Shown here piece after piece: positions 26,010 through 34,477 of a stretch of DNA of 64,000 nucleotides (position 1 is the stretch's first letter; every line of letters starts with the position of its first letter). The stretch is from Austwickia sp. TVS 96-490-7B. Its GTDB lineage: Bacteria > Actinomycetota > Actinomycetes > Actinomycetales > Dermatophilaceae. The stretch covers positions 124,001 to 188,000 of the forward strand of contig NZ_JAHPZL010000008.1 of assembly GCF_019331795.1 (NCBI RefSeq), given 5' to 3'. Both the position numbers and the translations under genes were made by a program. Below the pieces are notes generated by a model, which was not told the origin of the DNA, did no database searches, and was given only the letters and a program-made list of their open reading frames with translations.

Positions 26010-26109
26010 ATCCTTGTATCCGGTGGAGTTGGACAGGTGTGCGTCTTGTTGTCTTAATTGGGGGTGGTCTGTCCCGGGGGTGGGGTAGGCACTAGGGGTT
26101 GAGTTCACT

Positions 26110-26778
26110 GTGTGGGGGTCAGTTGTGGTTGCTCGTCGGGGATGCGCGCGTCCCGGTGGTGTCGTTGCTGGGGCGGTGGTGGTGGGGCTGTGGGCTCTGG
26201 CCGCGTGTGGCTCAGCTGTTGAAGGTCCGCCTGGCGGTGTCAAGATGGCGCCGCCATCACCGGCATCGTCCGCGATGGCGGCACCAACGACCATCCCGTC
26301 GGCGTCACCCGAAACGTTCGACGTGATCGCGAACATGCCGAGCGCCGCAAAAGTCAAGTCTGACGAAGGCGCCGTTGCTTTCACAAAGTATTTTTTCGAA
26401 GCTGCCGCTCAGGTGCTGATGAAGCCCTCGCCTGGTGAAATCCTAAAACTATGCGAGAAGGACCTTAAGTCTTGCGCAGTGAGAGATGGAGGCGCCCGTG
26501 AGGCACTTTCTAAAAAGTGGCATTTAAGTGGCCCTGATGTAACCTTAATTGAAGCTTCCATTATTGACAGTAAACCAATTGATAATGCGAGCATAGTCAG
26601 CATTGCACTGCAGGGAACCGAGGCTTATAAAGCTTCCATCGAAGGGAGGAAATTAGCCGACTTTGCGGAGCCTGTTGTTTTTTCATTCACTGTTTATCTA
26701 AAATACAAAAGAACGGGCTGGTTGATTCAGAGGATCGAGAGGCCGCTCGGTGGCGGCAATTCTACAAGGGGGCATTGA
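26110..26778 (+). CDS. DUF6318-like lipoprotein
   Basis: A 222-residue protein from GTG 26110. The N-terminus is basic, then VVAGAVVVGLWALAACG, a lipoprotein signal with LAAC lipobox at about residue 33. After a Pro/Ser/Ala-rich linker comes a domain opening with AKVKSDEGAVAFTKYFFEAAAQ and a C-K-D-L-K-S-C pair (CEKDLKSC), then VTLIEASIID, and VVFSFTVYLKYKRTGWLIQRIE at the end. This layout fits DUF6318 (NTF2-like lipoproteins), though the match is by eye. From about 26.38 kb the base composition drops well below the neighbours, suggesting transfer or relaxed selection. It overlaps the next gene at TGATG. Confidence 0.72.
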   Translation: MWGSVVVARRGCARPGGVVAGAVVVGLWALAACGSAVEGPPGGVKMAPPSPASSAMAAPTTIPSASPETFDVIANMPSAAKVKSDEGAVAFTKYFFEAAAQVLMKPSPGEILKLCEKDLKSCAVRDGGAREALSKKWHLSGPDVTLIEASIIDSKPIDNASIVSIALQGTEAYKASIEGRKLADFAEPVVFSFTVYLKYKRTGWLIQRIERPLGGGNSTRGH

Positions 26779-27638
26779 TGGCCAACTTGCATACCGGGGT
26801 ATTTCTTGCTCTTGGCTTGTCTGCCTCACTGGTTATGAGTGATGATGTCTTTTGGGATAATTCTCTGTCTGATGATGGGTTATCAAGTGCGGGATCCAGG
26901 AGGGTTCACGGTAATGCTGAAGGCCTAAAAACATTTGGATCTCCGATCATTGCTGGGGGTGCGGCAAAAATGGAATATAGGCAAGCCCCTGATTGCCCTG
27001 GTAATACAGCAGAAGGGGGTGATGCTGACTGCCAGTCTGCTCGCATGATGTGTGCTCGCGAGCCGGACAGTCTTGGGGTAATGACCCGCGTTTACTCGCG
27101 GCCAGCTGATTCAAATGAGTCTTGGACACTTGTAGGCAGAAGCTGTTTTCCTAATACGTTAATGAAGCCTTCCCGTCCTGATTTGACCTTAGCTGATGTG
27201 CAGGCTGAGTTTGCGCGGACGCCGTTCGCGTCTCCAGGTGGTTCGATGCAACCAGTGGGACAGCGCTCGTTGGTGCGGCTGCCGGTGTTTTTTGCGGCGT
27301 CGTGGTCTGCGCAGGGATATCGCCCTGGTCAGGTGCGTTCAGTGTCGCTATTGGGTCGTGCGGTGGATTTCCGCATCGCCTTGGACCATTTTATTTATGA
27401 TTTTGGTGATGGGCATTCATCGGGTGCGACGCGGTCGATGGGTGGGGCTTACCCCAGTGGGGATATTCGACATTCATATACCCGAGTGGGTTCGTTTACG
27501 CCGGTGTTGACGGCCGTCCTGACTGCAGATTTTCGGGTAGATGGTGGCGCCTGGCAGCCAATTGGAGGGACCGCGACACGTCGGGGTTCTTTCCCTCCAG
27601 TGACGGTGCATTCAGCGTCAAATCGTTTGGTTCCTTAA
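26778..27638 (+). CDS. Secreted PKD-domain-like protein
   Basis: A 286-residue protein from ATG 26778, overlapping the DUF6318 stop by one base. Residues 5-20 (GVFLALGLSASLVMS) may be a signal peptide. The middle part has several cysteines (DCPGNT, DCQSARMMCAREP, GRSCFPN) that could form disulfides. The C-terminal third contains IYDFGDGHSSG, DIRHSYTRVGSFTPVLTAVLTADFRV, the FGDG...HxY hallmark of PKD-type beta-sandwiches. Likely an exported partner of the preceding lipoprotein; function unknown. The first half is AT-richer than the surroundings, the last 350 bp return to typical composition. Confidence 0.72.
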   Translation: MANLHTGVFLALGLSASLVMSDDVFWDNSLSDDGLSSAGSRRVHGNAEGLKTFGSPIIAGGAAKMEYRQAPDCPGNTAEGGDADCQSARMMCAREPDSLGVMTRVYSRPADSNESWTLVGRSCFPNTLMKPSRPDLTLADVQAEFARTPFASPGGSMQPVGQRSLVRLPVFFAASWSAQGYRPGQVRSVSLLGRAVDFRIALDHFIYDFGDGHSSGATRSMGGAYPSGDIRHSYTRVGSFTPVLTAVLTADFRVDGGAWQPIGGTATRRGSFPPVTVHSASNRLVP

Positions 27639-27723
27639 GCTGTCGGCCAGGCCGGGAATCGCCAGGCCAGGCATTGCTAGCGCTCCCTGTCGGTCAAGCT
27701 CTGGCGGTGGGTGTTCGCTGAGG

Positions 27724-28710
27724 TCAACCGATCAGGGTGACGGCGTACGACGTCGAGGCCACGGATGTGCCGCCGCAAGACACCGGTGGGCCAGCAGCAG
27801 TGGTTGCACTGACGTGAACCGTCCAGGACCGGCCGTCGCGGTGGCGCAGCTTCACCTCGGTGAGGTCATTAGCGCTGACATCTGTCGTTGAGGTGACCTG
27901 CAGTGCCGCGATGTCGAGTTCGCCGATGTGGGCACGAAGAAAAGCATCAGCGGCCTGTTGGGCGCAGGTCAGATGGGCAAGGCCACGCAGGTGACGCCCG
28001 CCGATCGCTGCGGCAGGCAACTGTCCGTTCACTGACGCATCCCAGGTAGCGGTCGCCAAGGGGCCGTCGAATCGCCCAAATGTCGCCCCTGAAGGAAGTG
28101 ATACCCCAGTAGGGGCGAAGCGGTGACCGCCAGTATGCGAACACTCCCAGACTGCCGATGGTCGTTGACCTGCAGCGTATGCAGCAACTGCTCTACCACG
28201 TACGGCGCAGCACACGTCACGTTTGCCATTGGTGCAGACCAGCAGGACCGGCATACGTTGCAAGGCCAGCTCAGGCAGGGCTCGCTGCGCGGCAGCCCGA
28301 TCACCCGCAGCGATTTTCTCCCAGGGCAGGTGCAGCAGCACTGAAGGATCAACGAATAACCCCGTCATGAGCCAAGGGTCGTTGCTTGCGGCGCCCCCCG
28401 CGAGGAAGACGCGGACCGGCACCCCAGCGGTGCTTTCCCGGCGGTCACTGACCGACCGCATCAGCACAGCGCGTCCACCCGCGGCAGTGACCTGCTGCTC
28501 CAGTGCGGCGCCTACTGAGGGATCCAACCGGGATTGGGTGAATGCTTTCGTGCCCCACGGGCCGGGTTGCTCCACTGCGAGCCAGAACAATGCCGGTGAC
28601 GCGGTCCCCCATACGGGTGTGTCCTCGGCGTCCCACATGCGTGAACACCCTGCGTGAGCACGAAGGGAACCAGGAGAGGCGGGTGGGGTCGCGCACGCTT
28701 CGGTCATCAA
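27724..28710 (-). CDS. Sucrase/ferredoxin-like family protein
   Basis: A 328-residue protein with the thioredoxin-fold ferredoxin layout of the Suc_Fer-like family. CTNGKRDVCCAVRGRAVA and VWECSHTGGHRFAPTGVSLPSG carry the cysteine and histidine residues proposed to hold a [2Fe-2S] cluster; an N-terminal HAGCSRMWDAEDTPVWGTAS block is also typical. Role in metabolism unknown. It lies 96 bp downstream of the SorC-type regulator on the same strand. A nearby start one codon later (MTEACATPP) is equally possible. Confidence 0.85.
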   Translation of the reverse strand: MMTEACATPPASPGSLRAHAGCSRMWDAEDTPVWGTASPALFWLAVEQPGPWGTKAFTQSRLDPSVGAALEQQVTAAGGRAVLMRSVSDRRESTAGVPVRVFLAGGAASNDPWLMTGLFVDPSVLLHLPWEKIAAGDRAAAQRALPELALQRMPVLLVCTNGKRDVCCAVRGRAVAAYAAGQRPSAVWECSHTGGHRFAPTGVSLPSGATFGRFDGPLATATWDASVNGQLPAAAIGGRHLRGLAHLTCAQQAADAFLRAHIGELDIAALQVTSTTDVSANDLTEVKLRHRDGRSWTVHVSATTAAGPPVSCGGTSVASTSYAVTLIG

Positions 28711-28806
28711 ACCACTCTACGAAAGGACGCCCTGGTGCTGATCAAGCCGGGTGAGCTTCGTGTGGGTCCGGTTGTGCAGCAATGGTGCTCAGAGGTGCGA
28801 GCGCGT

Positions 28807-29784
28807 TCAGTGGGTCCCGGCAGGTCGGCTGCGTGGCGTCGCCCGATCCAGGAGTGAGCGGGCGGTCTGCTCGTCGATGATCAAGTCGGTGACTGCCCCC
28901 GACCGCAAGGCACCCAATGTTGCCTGGGCCCGATGCTGCCCAGCAACAACACAGACCCGTCGCGGGACCTGAGCGAGCATTGCTGGTGTCGGACCTGAAG
29001 CCCGCTGATTGAGGGGGATGTCGGCATATGTCCCGTCTTCTCGCAACGCCACGGTGCAGATGTCCCCGACTGCTCCCTGTCGGAGGAGTTCAGCGATGTC
29101 TTCAGAGGAGAGGTAACCCGAGGAATACACATGGGAGGGCATGGGGCCAGCGAAGGTGCCGACGCCAAACACGGCAATGTCCATCCGTGCCTGCCGATCC
29201 AACACGCGTCGCACTGAACGCTCTCGCCATAGTGCAGCTTTGGTGTCTGGGTAGTCGAAGAACGCCGGTACGGGGAAGTTGTGCACGTGCGCGTCGAAAG
29301 CCCGCCCAAACCGAGCCAAGATTTCACTGGCGTACGCCACCCCCGAGGTGGTCATGTTGGCAGCGCCGTTGAGTTGGACTACTTCACTGCCGCGAGTTGC
29401 CGCCGAAGGCAGATGGGAAGACACCGCGCTCATCGTCGTACCCCAGGCGACACCGACGATTGTCTCGTCGGTGATGAGGTCGCCCAGCAGAGCTGCGGCC
29501 TGTCGAGCTACGGCATCCAATCGAGTCGCTATATTTGCCGAATCTCTTACTGGGACTACATGAGCCGATACGGTGAAGGCGGATCGGAGGCGTTCGGCCA
29601 ATGGTGAGGTCAGCGCCTCGGCAGGCGCCACGCTGATCCGGACAATCCCGGAATCTCGGGCCTGTTTAAGCATCCGGGACACCGTAGATCGAGACACCTG
29701 GAGGCGGGATCCGATGCTCTCCATCGTCTCGTCCTGCAGGTAATAGAGGGCTGCGGCCTCGTAGACGCGATCGCTTTCGTGCAT
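28807..29784 (-). CDS. SorC/DeoR-type sugar-binding transcriptional regulator
   Basis: A 325-residue effector-responsive regulator. The N-terminal HTH is AALYYLQDETMESIGSRLQVSRSTVSRMLKQARDSGIVRISV, and the rest is the SorC sugar-binding domain (IVGVAWGTTMSAV, VQLNGAANM, DIAVFGVGTFAGP, GDICTVALREDG, RRVCVVAGQHRAQATLGALRSGAVTDLIIDE). It is divergent from glpD with 162 bp between starts, so it probably controls the glycerol genes in response to a phosphorylated polyol; that target is inferred from position. A TGCGCAAACGTGCA element lies 17 bp upstream of its start. Confidence 0.88.
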   Translation of the reverse strand: MHESDRVYEAAALYYLQDETMESIGSRLQVSRSTVSRMLKQARDSGIVRISVAPAEALTSPLAERLRSAFTVSAHVVPVRDSANIATRLDAVARQAAALLGDLITDETIVGVAWGTTMSAVSSHLPSAATRGSEVVQLNGAANMTTSGVAYASEILARFGRAFDAHVHNFPVPAFFDYPDTKAALWRERSVRRVLDRQARMDIAVFGVGTFAGPMPSHVYSSGYLSSEDIAELLRQGAVGDICTVALREDGTYADIPLNQRASGPTPAMLAQVPRRVCVVAGQHRAQATLGALRSGAVTDLIIDEQTARSLLDRATPRSRPAGTH

Positions 29785-29800
29785 CAGCCGATCCTAGGCC

Positions 29801-29814
29801 TGCGCAAACGTGCA
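29801..29814. promoter_or_regulatory. Candidate operator upstream of the SorC-type regulator
   Basis: TGCGCAAACGTGCA is an imperfect dyad, sharing TGCGCAA with the strong palindrome ahead of glpF at 31690-31713. Its place just upstream of the regulator start and between divergent genes suits autoregulation and glpD control. Weak on its own. Confidence 0.35.
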
Positions 29815-29946
29815 TGCCACTTGATCGTCTTCTCAGTCGGGGTGACGATGAGCGTCAGAGGCCGCTCCTCGATGCGCGGAGGTGGCCTAAAACCCACACG
29901 TCGCCCCACCGTCGCGAGCCCCGGTGAGGCCACCTCAGGAGGAACA

Positions 29947-31683
29947 GTGACAACGGCGTTGACCAAGGCCAGCCGCGAAGAAGCCCTGCTGGCTATGTCC
30001 GACGACGACGGAGTAGACATCCTCGTTGTCGGCGGAGGCGTCACCGGAGCAGGCATCGCCCTCGACGCAGCCACCAGAGGACTGCGCGTCGCGATCATCG
30101 AAGCCCAAGACTGGGCCGGTGGCACCTCCCAGTGGTCCAGCAAACTCGTCCACGGTGGCCTGCGCTACCTCTACAACCTGGACTTCGCGCTCGTCGCCGA
30201 AGCCCTCAAAGAACGCGGCCTGCTACTCACCCGCACCGCACCCCACCTGGTCAAAGCGCAGCCCTTCCTGTGGCCGCTGAAAATGCCCGTCATCGAACGC
30301 AGCTACAGCGCCATCGGCGTCGGCATGTACGACATGCTCGCCCAGATCGGTGCCGGCGGCAAAGCTGGCGTCCCGATCCAAAAGCACTACAGCAAGTCCG
30401 GAGCCAAGCGACTCTTCCCCGGCATCCGTGACGACGCCCTGACCGGAGCCATCCGCTTCTACGACGCCCGCGTCGACGACGCCCGCCTGGTCATCGACCT
30501 GGTCCGCACCGCCGCCGGATTCGGGGCGCTCGCCGCGACCCGCGCCCAGGCCGTTGGCTTCTCCAAGGACGACACCGGACGCGTCAACGGCGCCACCGTG
30601 CGGGACCTGGAAACCGGCATGGAGCGCTTCGTCAAAGCGAAGTACGTGATCGCTGCCACCGGTGTCTGGACCGAGCAGACCCAAGATCTCGTCCGGGACG
30701 ACGCCGGGCTGCGCGTCTTGGCCTCAAAGGGCATCCACATCGTCGTACCTAAGGAGCGCATCCAAGGCGAGACGGGGATCTTCCTGCGCACCGAGAAGTC
30801 CGTCCTCTTCATCATCCCGTGGCAGCGGTACTGGGTGATCGGGACCACTGACACCGCCTGGCACGAGGACCTTGCCCACCCGGTCGCTACTTCCGCCGAC
30901 ATTGACTACGTCCTCGAACACGCCAATGCAGTGCTCGCCGACAAGCTCACCCGAGACGACATCATCGGCACGTACGCCGGTCTGCGCCCGCTGCTGCAGC
31001 CGAAGGTGAAGGACGAGTCCGCATCGGCGAAGGTCAGCCGCGAGCACACCGTCAGCGAGGTTGCGCCCGGTATGTGCGCCATCGCCGGTGGCAAACTCAC
31101 CACTTACCGGGTGATGGCTGAAGATGCTGTCGACTTCGCGATCACCCAGATGCACGGCAAGCAGGGCCTCGCCACCTACCCGTGCGTCACTGATGAGACG
31201 CCTCTGGTGGGTGCCGCCCGCTATCGCGGGATCGCCGCTCGTGCCCACGTCATCGCCAAAGAGCGCGGCTGGAGCACTGAGACGGTCCAGCACCTGCTCG
31301 ACCGGTACGGCGACGAGATCGAGACCATCATGGCGATGATCGACGAGAAGCCGTCCCTCGGTGGGCGTCTCGTCGGAGCGCCGGCCTACCTTCGCGCTGA
31401 AGTGGCCTTCGCAGTCACTCACGAAGGCGCACTGCACCTGGATGACATTCTGCTCAAGCGGATCCGTCTCGACTACGAAATGCGTGATCGCGGAGCGTCC
31501 TGCTTGGAAGAGATCGCCGCGATCGTCGCTCCGCTGCTGGGCTGGGACGACGCACGCACTACCCGCGAGATCGAGGCATCCCGGGCACGTGCTGAGGGTG
31601 AAGCGGCGGCCGAGGCCGAAGACAGTGATGCTGCTGCCAGCGCCGCCCGCAACGCCGTGCAAGACCTAGTGCCGATGGCCTGA
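29947..31683 (+). CDS. glpD: Glycerol-3-phosphate dehydrogenase (FAD-dependent, aerobic type)
   Basis: Oxidises glycerol 3-phosphate to dihydroxyacetone phosphate at the membrane, passing electrons to quinone. GTG 29947 sits behind a good AGGAGG; 578 residues. The FAD fold is ILVVGGGVTGAGIALDAATRG near residue 26, followed by WAGGTSQWSSKLVHGGLRYL. Later blocks are FYDARVDDARLVIDL, IAATGVWTEQ, FIIPWQRYWVIGTTDT and TYAGLRPLLQP, and the C-terminal helical DAO-C domain is present. The tail is Ala/Glu-rich. It is divergent from the SorC regulator and followed by glpF and glpK. Confidence 0.95.
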   Translation: MTTALTKASREEALLAMSDDDGVDILVVGGGVTGAGIALDAATRGLRVAIIEAQDWAGGTSQWSSKLVHGGLRYLYNLDFALVAEALKERGLLLTRTAPHLVKAQPFLWPLKMPVIERSYSAIGVGMYDMLAQIGAGGKAGVPIQKHYSKSGAKRLFPGIRDDALTGAIRFYDARVDDARLVIDLVRTAAGFGALAATRAQAVGFSKDDTGRVNGATVRDLETGMERFVKAKYVIAATGVWTEQTQDLVRDDAGLRVLASKGIHIVVPKERIQGETGIFLRTEKSVLFIIPWQRYWVIGTTDTAWHEDLAHPVATSADIDYVLEHANAVLADKLTRDDIIGTYAGLRPLLQPKVKDESASAKVSREHTVSEVAPGMCAIAGGKLTTYRVMAEDAVDFAITQMHGKQGLATYPCVTDETPLVGAARYRGIAARAHVIAKERGWSTETVQHLLDRYGDEIETIMAMIDEKPSLGGRLVGAPAYLRAEVAFAVTHEGALHLDDILLKRIRLDYEMRDRGASCLEEIAAIVAPLLGWDDARTTREIEASRARAEGEAAAEAEDSDAAASAARNAVQDLVPMA

Positions 31684-31689
31684 CGCCTG

Positions 31690-31713
31690 TTTTGTTGCGC
31701 AAGCGCAACAAAA
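31690..31713. promoter_or_regulatory. Palindromic operator candidate (SorC-type)
   Basis: TTTTGTTGCGC-AA-GCGCAACAAAA, 11-bp perfect arms. It lies 7 bp after the glpD stop and just upstream of a TATAAG element. It could alternatively act as the glpD terminator hairpin (loop CAAG), but no T-run follows. Similar core TGCGCAA precedes the regulator gene. Confidence 0.5.
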
Positions 31714-31840
31714 TCGAGGGTGGAGCGATATAAGCAGGCTATGAGTTGGGCGATTGTCCGACTAAGCTCACCCTCATCCGTACCGAGTAGTTTTTCTCCG
31801 TTTGGACAGGTCTATCCCTGCCCAAACGAAGGAGATTGGG

Positions 31841-31876
31841 CAGCTGAAGGCACGCCTACGGGCGTGCCTTCAGCTG
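31841..31876 (+). terminator. Perfect 16-bp hairpin with TACG tetraloop between glpD and glpF
   Basis: Arms 31841-31856 (CAGCTGAAGGCACGCC) and 31861-31876 are exact reverse complements. No T-run follows. It is either a terminator/attenuator ahead of glpF or a stabilising 5' leader structure. Confidence 0.5.
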
Positions 31877-32015
31877 AATCCAGGGCCTAAATGGCTCGAC
31901 GGAGCTGCCAGTGCTGGAAATGAGTCAGTTGTTGGAAGCTTCACCTCGGTGAGGACAGCCCTCTTCATCGAAACATCTGTCGTACAACGACGTCCGCGCA
32001 GAATTGAGTCAAAGC

Positions 32016-32777
32016 ATGAACATAATCCTCGGGTCGGCGTCAGCCGGAACCGTCAGCCTGTCCACCGTCTTCTTCTCAGAAGTTATTGGCACGGCGATCT
32101 TGCTCCTCTTAGGTATCGGTGTCGTCGCCAACGTCTGTTTAGGTAAGACTAAAGGCAATGCAGGCGGAACCTTGATGGTCAACTGGGGGTGGGGACTCGC
32201 AGTATTTGCAGGCGTTTACGCCGCTTACCGTTCGGGGGCTCATTTGAACCCTGCAGTGACGCTGGGCTTGTTGGCCAACGGTGCCACCGAATACGCCAAA
32301 GGCGTGAACGTCACTGCGACCAGCACCGTTGTCTATCTGGCTGCTGAAATGATCGGCGCTTTCATCGGTGCTGTTTTGGCCTATGTCGCTTACAAAGACC
32401 ACTTCGACCAGGAAGAAGATGCAGCAACCAAACTGGGATGCTTCTCTACCGGGCCGGCCATCCGCAGCTACCTGTGGAACCTCATCACTGAAGCCATTGC
32501 CACGTTCGTCCTGGTCTACGTCATCCTCAAGTTCGGCGAGACCAAGACTGAGGTTGGTCCGCTCGCAGTGAGCCTGTTGGTGGTCGGAATCGGTGCCAGC
32601 CTTGGTGGCCCGACTGGGTACGCCATCAACCCTGCTCGTGACCTCGGGCCGCGCATCGCTCACGCGATCTTGCCGATCAAGGGCAAGGGAGCCAGCGACT
32701 GGTCCTACGCCTGGGTCCCGGTTGTGGGCCCCATTATCGGAGCTGTGCTCGCAGGTTTGCTCGCCAGCGCTTTCTGA
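32016..32777 (+). CDS. glpF: Glycerol uptake facilitator (aquaglyceroporin)
   Basis: A 253-residue MIP-family channel for glycerol entry. Six membrane helices and the two half-helix NPA loops are visible: SGAHLNPAVTLGLL and GYAINPARDLGPRI; the aspartate after the second NPA (NPARD) marks the glycerol-conducting subgroup. GTAILLLLGIGVVAN is helix 1. The ATG at 32016 has no strong ribosome site; an upstream TTG at 32004 is in frame. It is followed by glpK after 105 bp. Confidence 0.93.
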   Translation: MNIILGSASAGTVSLSTVFFSEVIGTAILLLLGIGVVANVCLGKTKGNAGGTLMVNWGWGLAVFAGVYAAYRSGAHLNPAVTLGLLANGATEYAKGVNVTATSTVVYLAAEMIGAFIGAVLAYVAYKDHFDQEEDAATKLGCFSTGPAIRSYLWNLITEAIATFVLVYVILKFGETKTEVGPLAVSLLVVGIGASLGGPTGYAINPARDLGPRIAHAILPIKGKGASDWSYAWVPVVGPIIGAVLAGLLASAF

Positions 32778-32882
32778 GCGTCACCGCCATCTGGCTCATT
32801 AATTTATCAATGAGTCTCGGTATCTTAGATTGACACTAATCCCTGGCTCACCCCCACCACAAAGACGTGAAAGGCATGACAG

Positions 32883-34412
32883 ATGAGTGACAAGAAGTAT
32901 GTCCTGGCGATCGATCAGGGCACCACGAGCTCCCGCGCGATCCTCTTTGACCACGGCGGACAGATTGTGTCCGTAGGCCAGCTCGAGCACGAGCAAATCT
33001 TCCCTCGGGCCGGTTGGGTTGAGCACAACCCGGACGAGATCTGGGACAATGTTCGCGAAGCCGTAGGGCAATGCATGACCCGCGCCGAGATTAACCGTCA
33101 CTCCATCGCCGCGGTCGGCATTACTAACCAGCGTGAGACTGCGGTGGTGTGGGACAAGACCACCGGAAAGCCGGTATATAACGCCATCGTCTGGCAAGAC
33201 ACCCGCACCCAGAAGATTTGCGATCAGCTCGCCGGCGATGAGGGCGTCGACAAATACAAAGAGGTTTGCGGTCTGCCCTTGGCGACGTATTTCTCTGGCC
33301 CGAAGGTAAAATGGATCCTCGACAACGTCGAAGGGGCCCGTGAGAAGGCTGAGCGAGGTGACCTGTTGTTCGGCAACACCGACACCTGGGTCATCTGGAA
33401 TCTCACCGGCGGCATCGATGGCGGCGTCCACGTCACAGATGTCACTAACGCCTCCCGCACCATGCTTATGGATGTGCGTCAACTCGCCTGGGATGAAAAG
33501 ATTTGCGCCGACATGAGTATTCCAATGTCGATGCTTCCGGAAATCAAGTCATCCTCAGAGATCTACGGGTATGGCCGCAAGCAAGGTCTGCTCGTTGACA
33601 CGCCCATCGCCGGTGACCTCGGCGACCAGCAGGCGGCGACCTTCGGTCAGGCCTGCTTCACCAAAGGCATGGCCAAAAACACCTACGGCACGGGCTGCTT
33701 CATGCTCATCAACACTGGTGAAGAAGCTGTCACCAGCAAGAACGGTCTGTTGACGACGGTTTGTTACAAGATCGGTGACAACAAGCCGGTCTACGCCCTC
33801 GAAGGATCCATTGCCGTCGCCGGGTCACTGATCCAGTGGCTCCGGGACAACCTCGGCATGATCACCACCGCCCCGGAAGTGGAAAAACTCGCCGCGGCTG
33901 TGGATGACAACGGTGGCGCCTATTTCGTGCCCGCGTTCTCCGGGCTGTTTGCGCCACACTGGCGCAGCGACGCTCGTGGCGCACTCGTCGGTCTCACTCG
34001 GTTTGTCAACAAAGGTCACATCGCTCGGGCTGCGCTGGAAGCCACCGCCTACCAGACCTACGAGGTCATGGAAGCGATGGTCGCCGATGCTCGTGACCAA
34101 GGCGTCGAACTGACTGAGCTGAAAGTCGACGGCGGCATGACCGCCAACGCGACCCTCATGCAGTTCCAAGCCGACATCCTCGGTGTGCCGGTCGTCCGGC
34201 CGCAGGTTGCCGAGACCACCGCGCTCGGAGCGGCGTACGCGGCGGGAATCGCCGTTGGCTTCTGGAAGGGCGAGGAAGACGTCATCGCCAACTGGGCTGA
34301 AGACACCCGGTGGACCCCTGAAATGGACACAGACAAGCGGGACAAGCTCGTGCGGAACTGGAAGAAAGCCGTCACCAAGACCCTCGACTGGGTCGACGAA
34401 GACGTTGACTGA
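32883..34412 (+). CDS. glpK: Glycerol kinase
   Basis: Phosphorylates glycerol to glycerol 3-phosphate, trapping what GlpF admits; GlpD then oxidises it. 509 residues, standard length. FGGY-kinase signatures: [15 protein letters not shown] at the N-terminus, [72 protein letters not shown] and [18 protein letters not shown]. The spacer between glpF and glpK is AT-rich and holds CTCATT...AATGAG arms, possibly a second promoter. A hairpin terminator follows 27 bp after the stop. Confidence 0.96.
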   Translation: MSDKKYVLAIDQGTTSSRAILFDHGGQIVSVGQLEHEQIFPRAGWVEHNPDEIWDNVREAVGQCMTRAEINRHSIAAVGITNQRETAVVWDKTTGKPVYNAIVWQDTRTQKICDQLAGDEGVDKYKEVCGLPLATYFSGPKVKWILDNVEGAREKAERGDLLFGNTDTWVIWNLTGGIDGGVHVTDVTNASRTMLMDVRQLAWDEKICADMSIPMSMLPEIKSSSEIYGYGRKQGLLVDTPIAGDLGDQQAATFGQACFTKGMAKNTYGTGCFMLINTGEEAVTSKNGLLTTVCYKIGDNKPVYALEGSIAVAGSLIQWLRDNLGMITTAPEVEKLAAAVDDNGGAYFVPAFSGLFAPHWRSDARGALVGLTRFVNKGHIARAALEATAYQTYEVMEAMVADARDQGVELTELKVDGGMTANATLMQFQADILGVPVVRPQVAETTALGAAYAAGIAVGFWKGEEDVIANWAEDTRWTPEMDTDKRDKLVRNWKKAVTKTLDWVDEDVD

Positions 34413-34438
34413 GCAGCAACGCGACACCATATGACCAG

Positions 34439-34477
34439 CGTGGCCGGTCGGGTAACTCCATCACCCGACCGGCCACG
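34439..34477. terminator. Bidirectional hairpin terminator, glpK / lanthipeptide operon
   Basis: Perfect 15-bp inverted repeat (arms 34439-34453 and 34463-34477, CGTGGCCGGTCGGGT) with 9-nt loop between the convergent glpK and histidine kinase genes; it overlaps the kinase's stop codon at 34461. Confidence 0.72.

Larger units (their letters stand above)
31684..32015 (+). promoter_or_regulatory. glpD-glpF intergenic region (promoter and hairpins)
   Basis: 332 bp without a gene. It holds the palindrome at 31690-31713, a TATAAG at 31729-31734 that could be the glpF -10 (the palindrome would then cover the -35), and a perfect 16-bp hairpin at 31841-31876. The glpF transcript may start here, separate from glpD. 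No protein is supported in it. Confidence 0.5.

Noticed and set aside
30724-31662. 312-codon minus-strand open frame
   Set aside because: Antisense to glpD, which is unmistakable; composition effect only.
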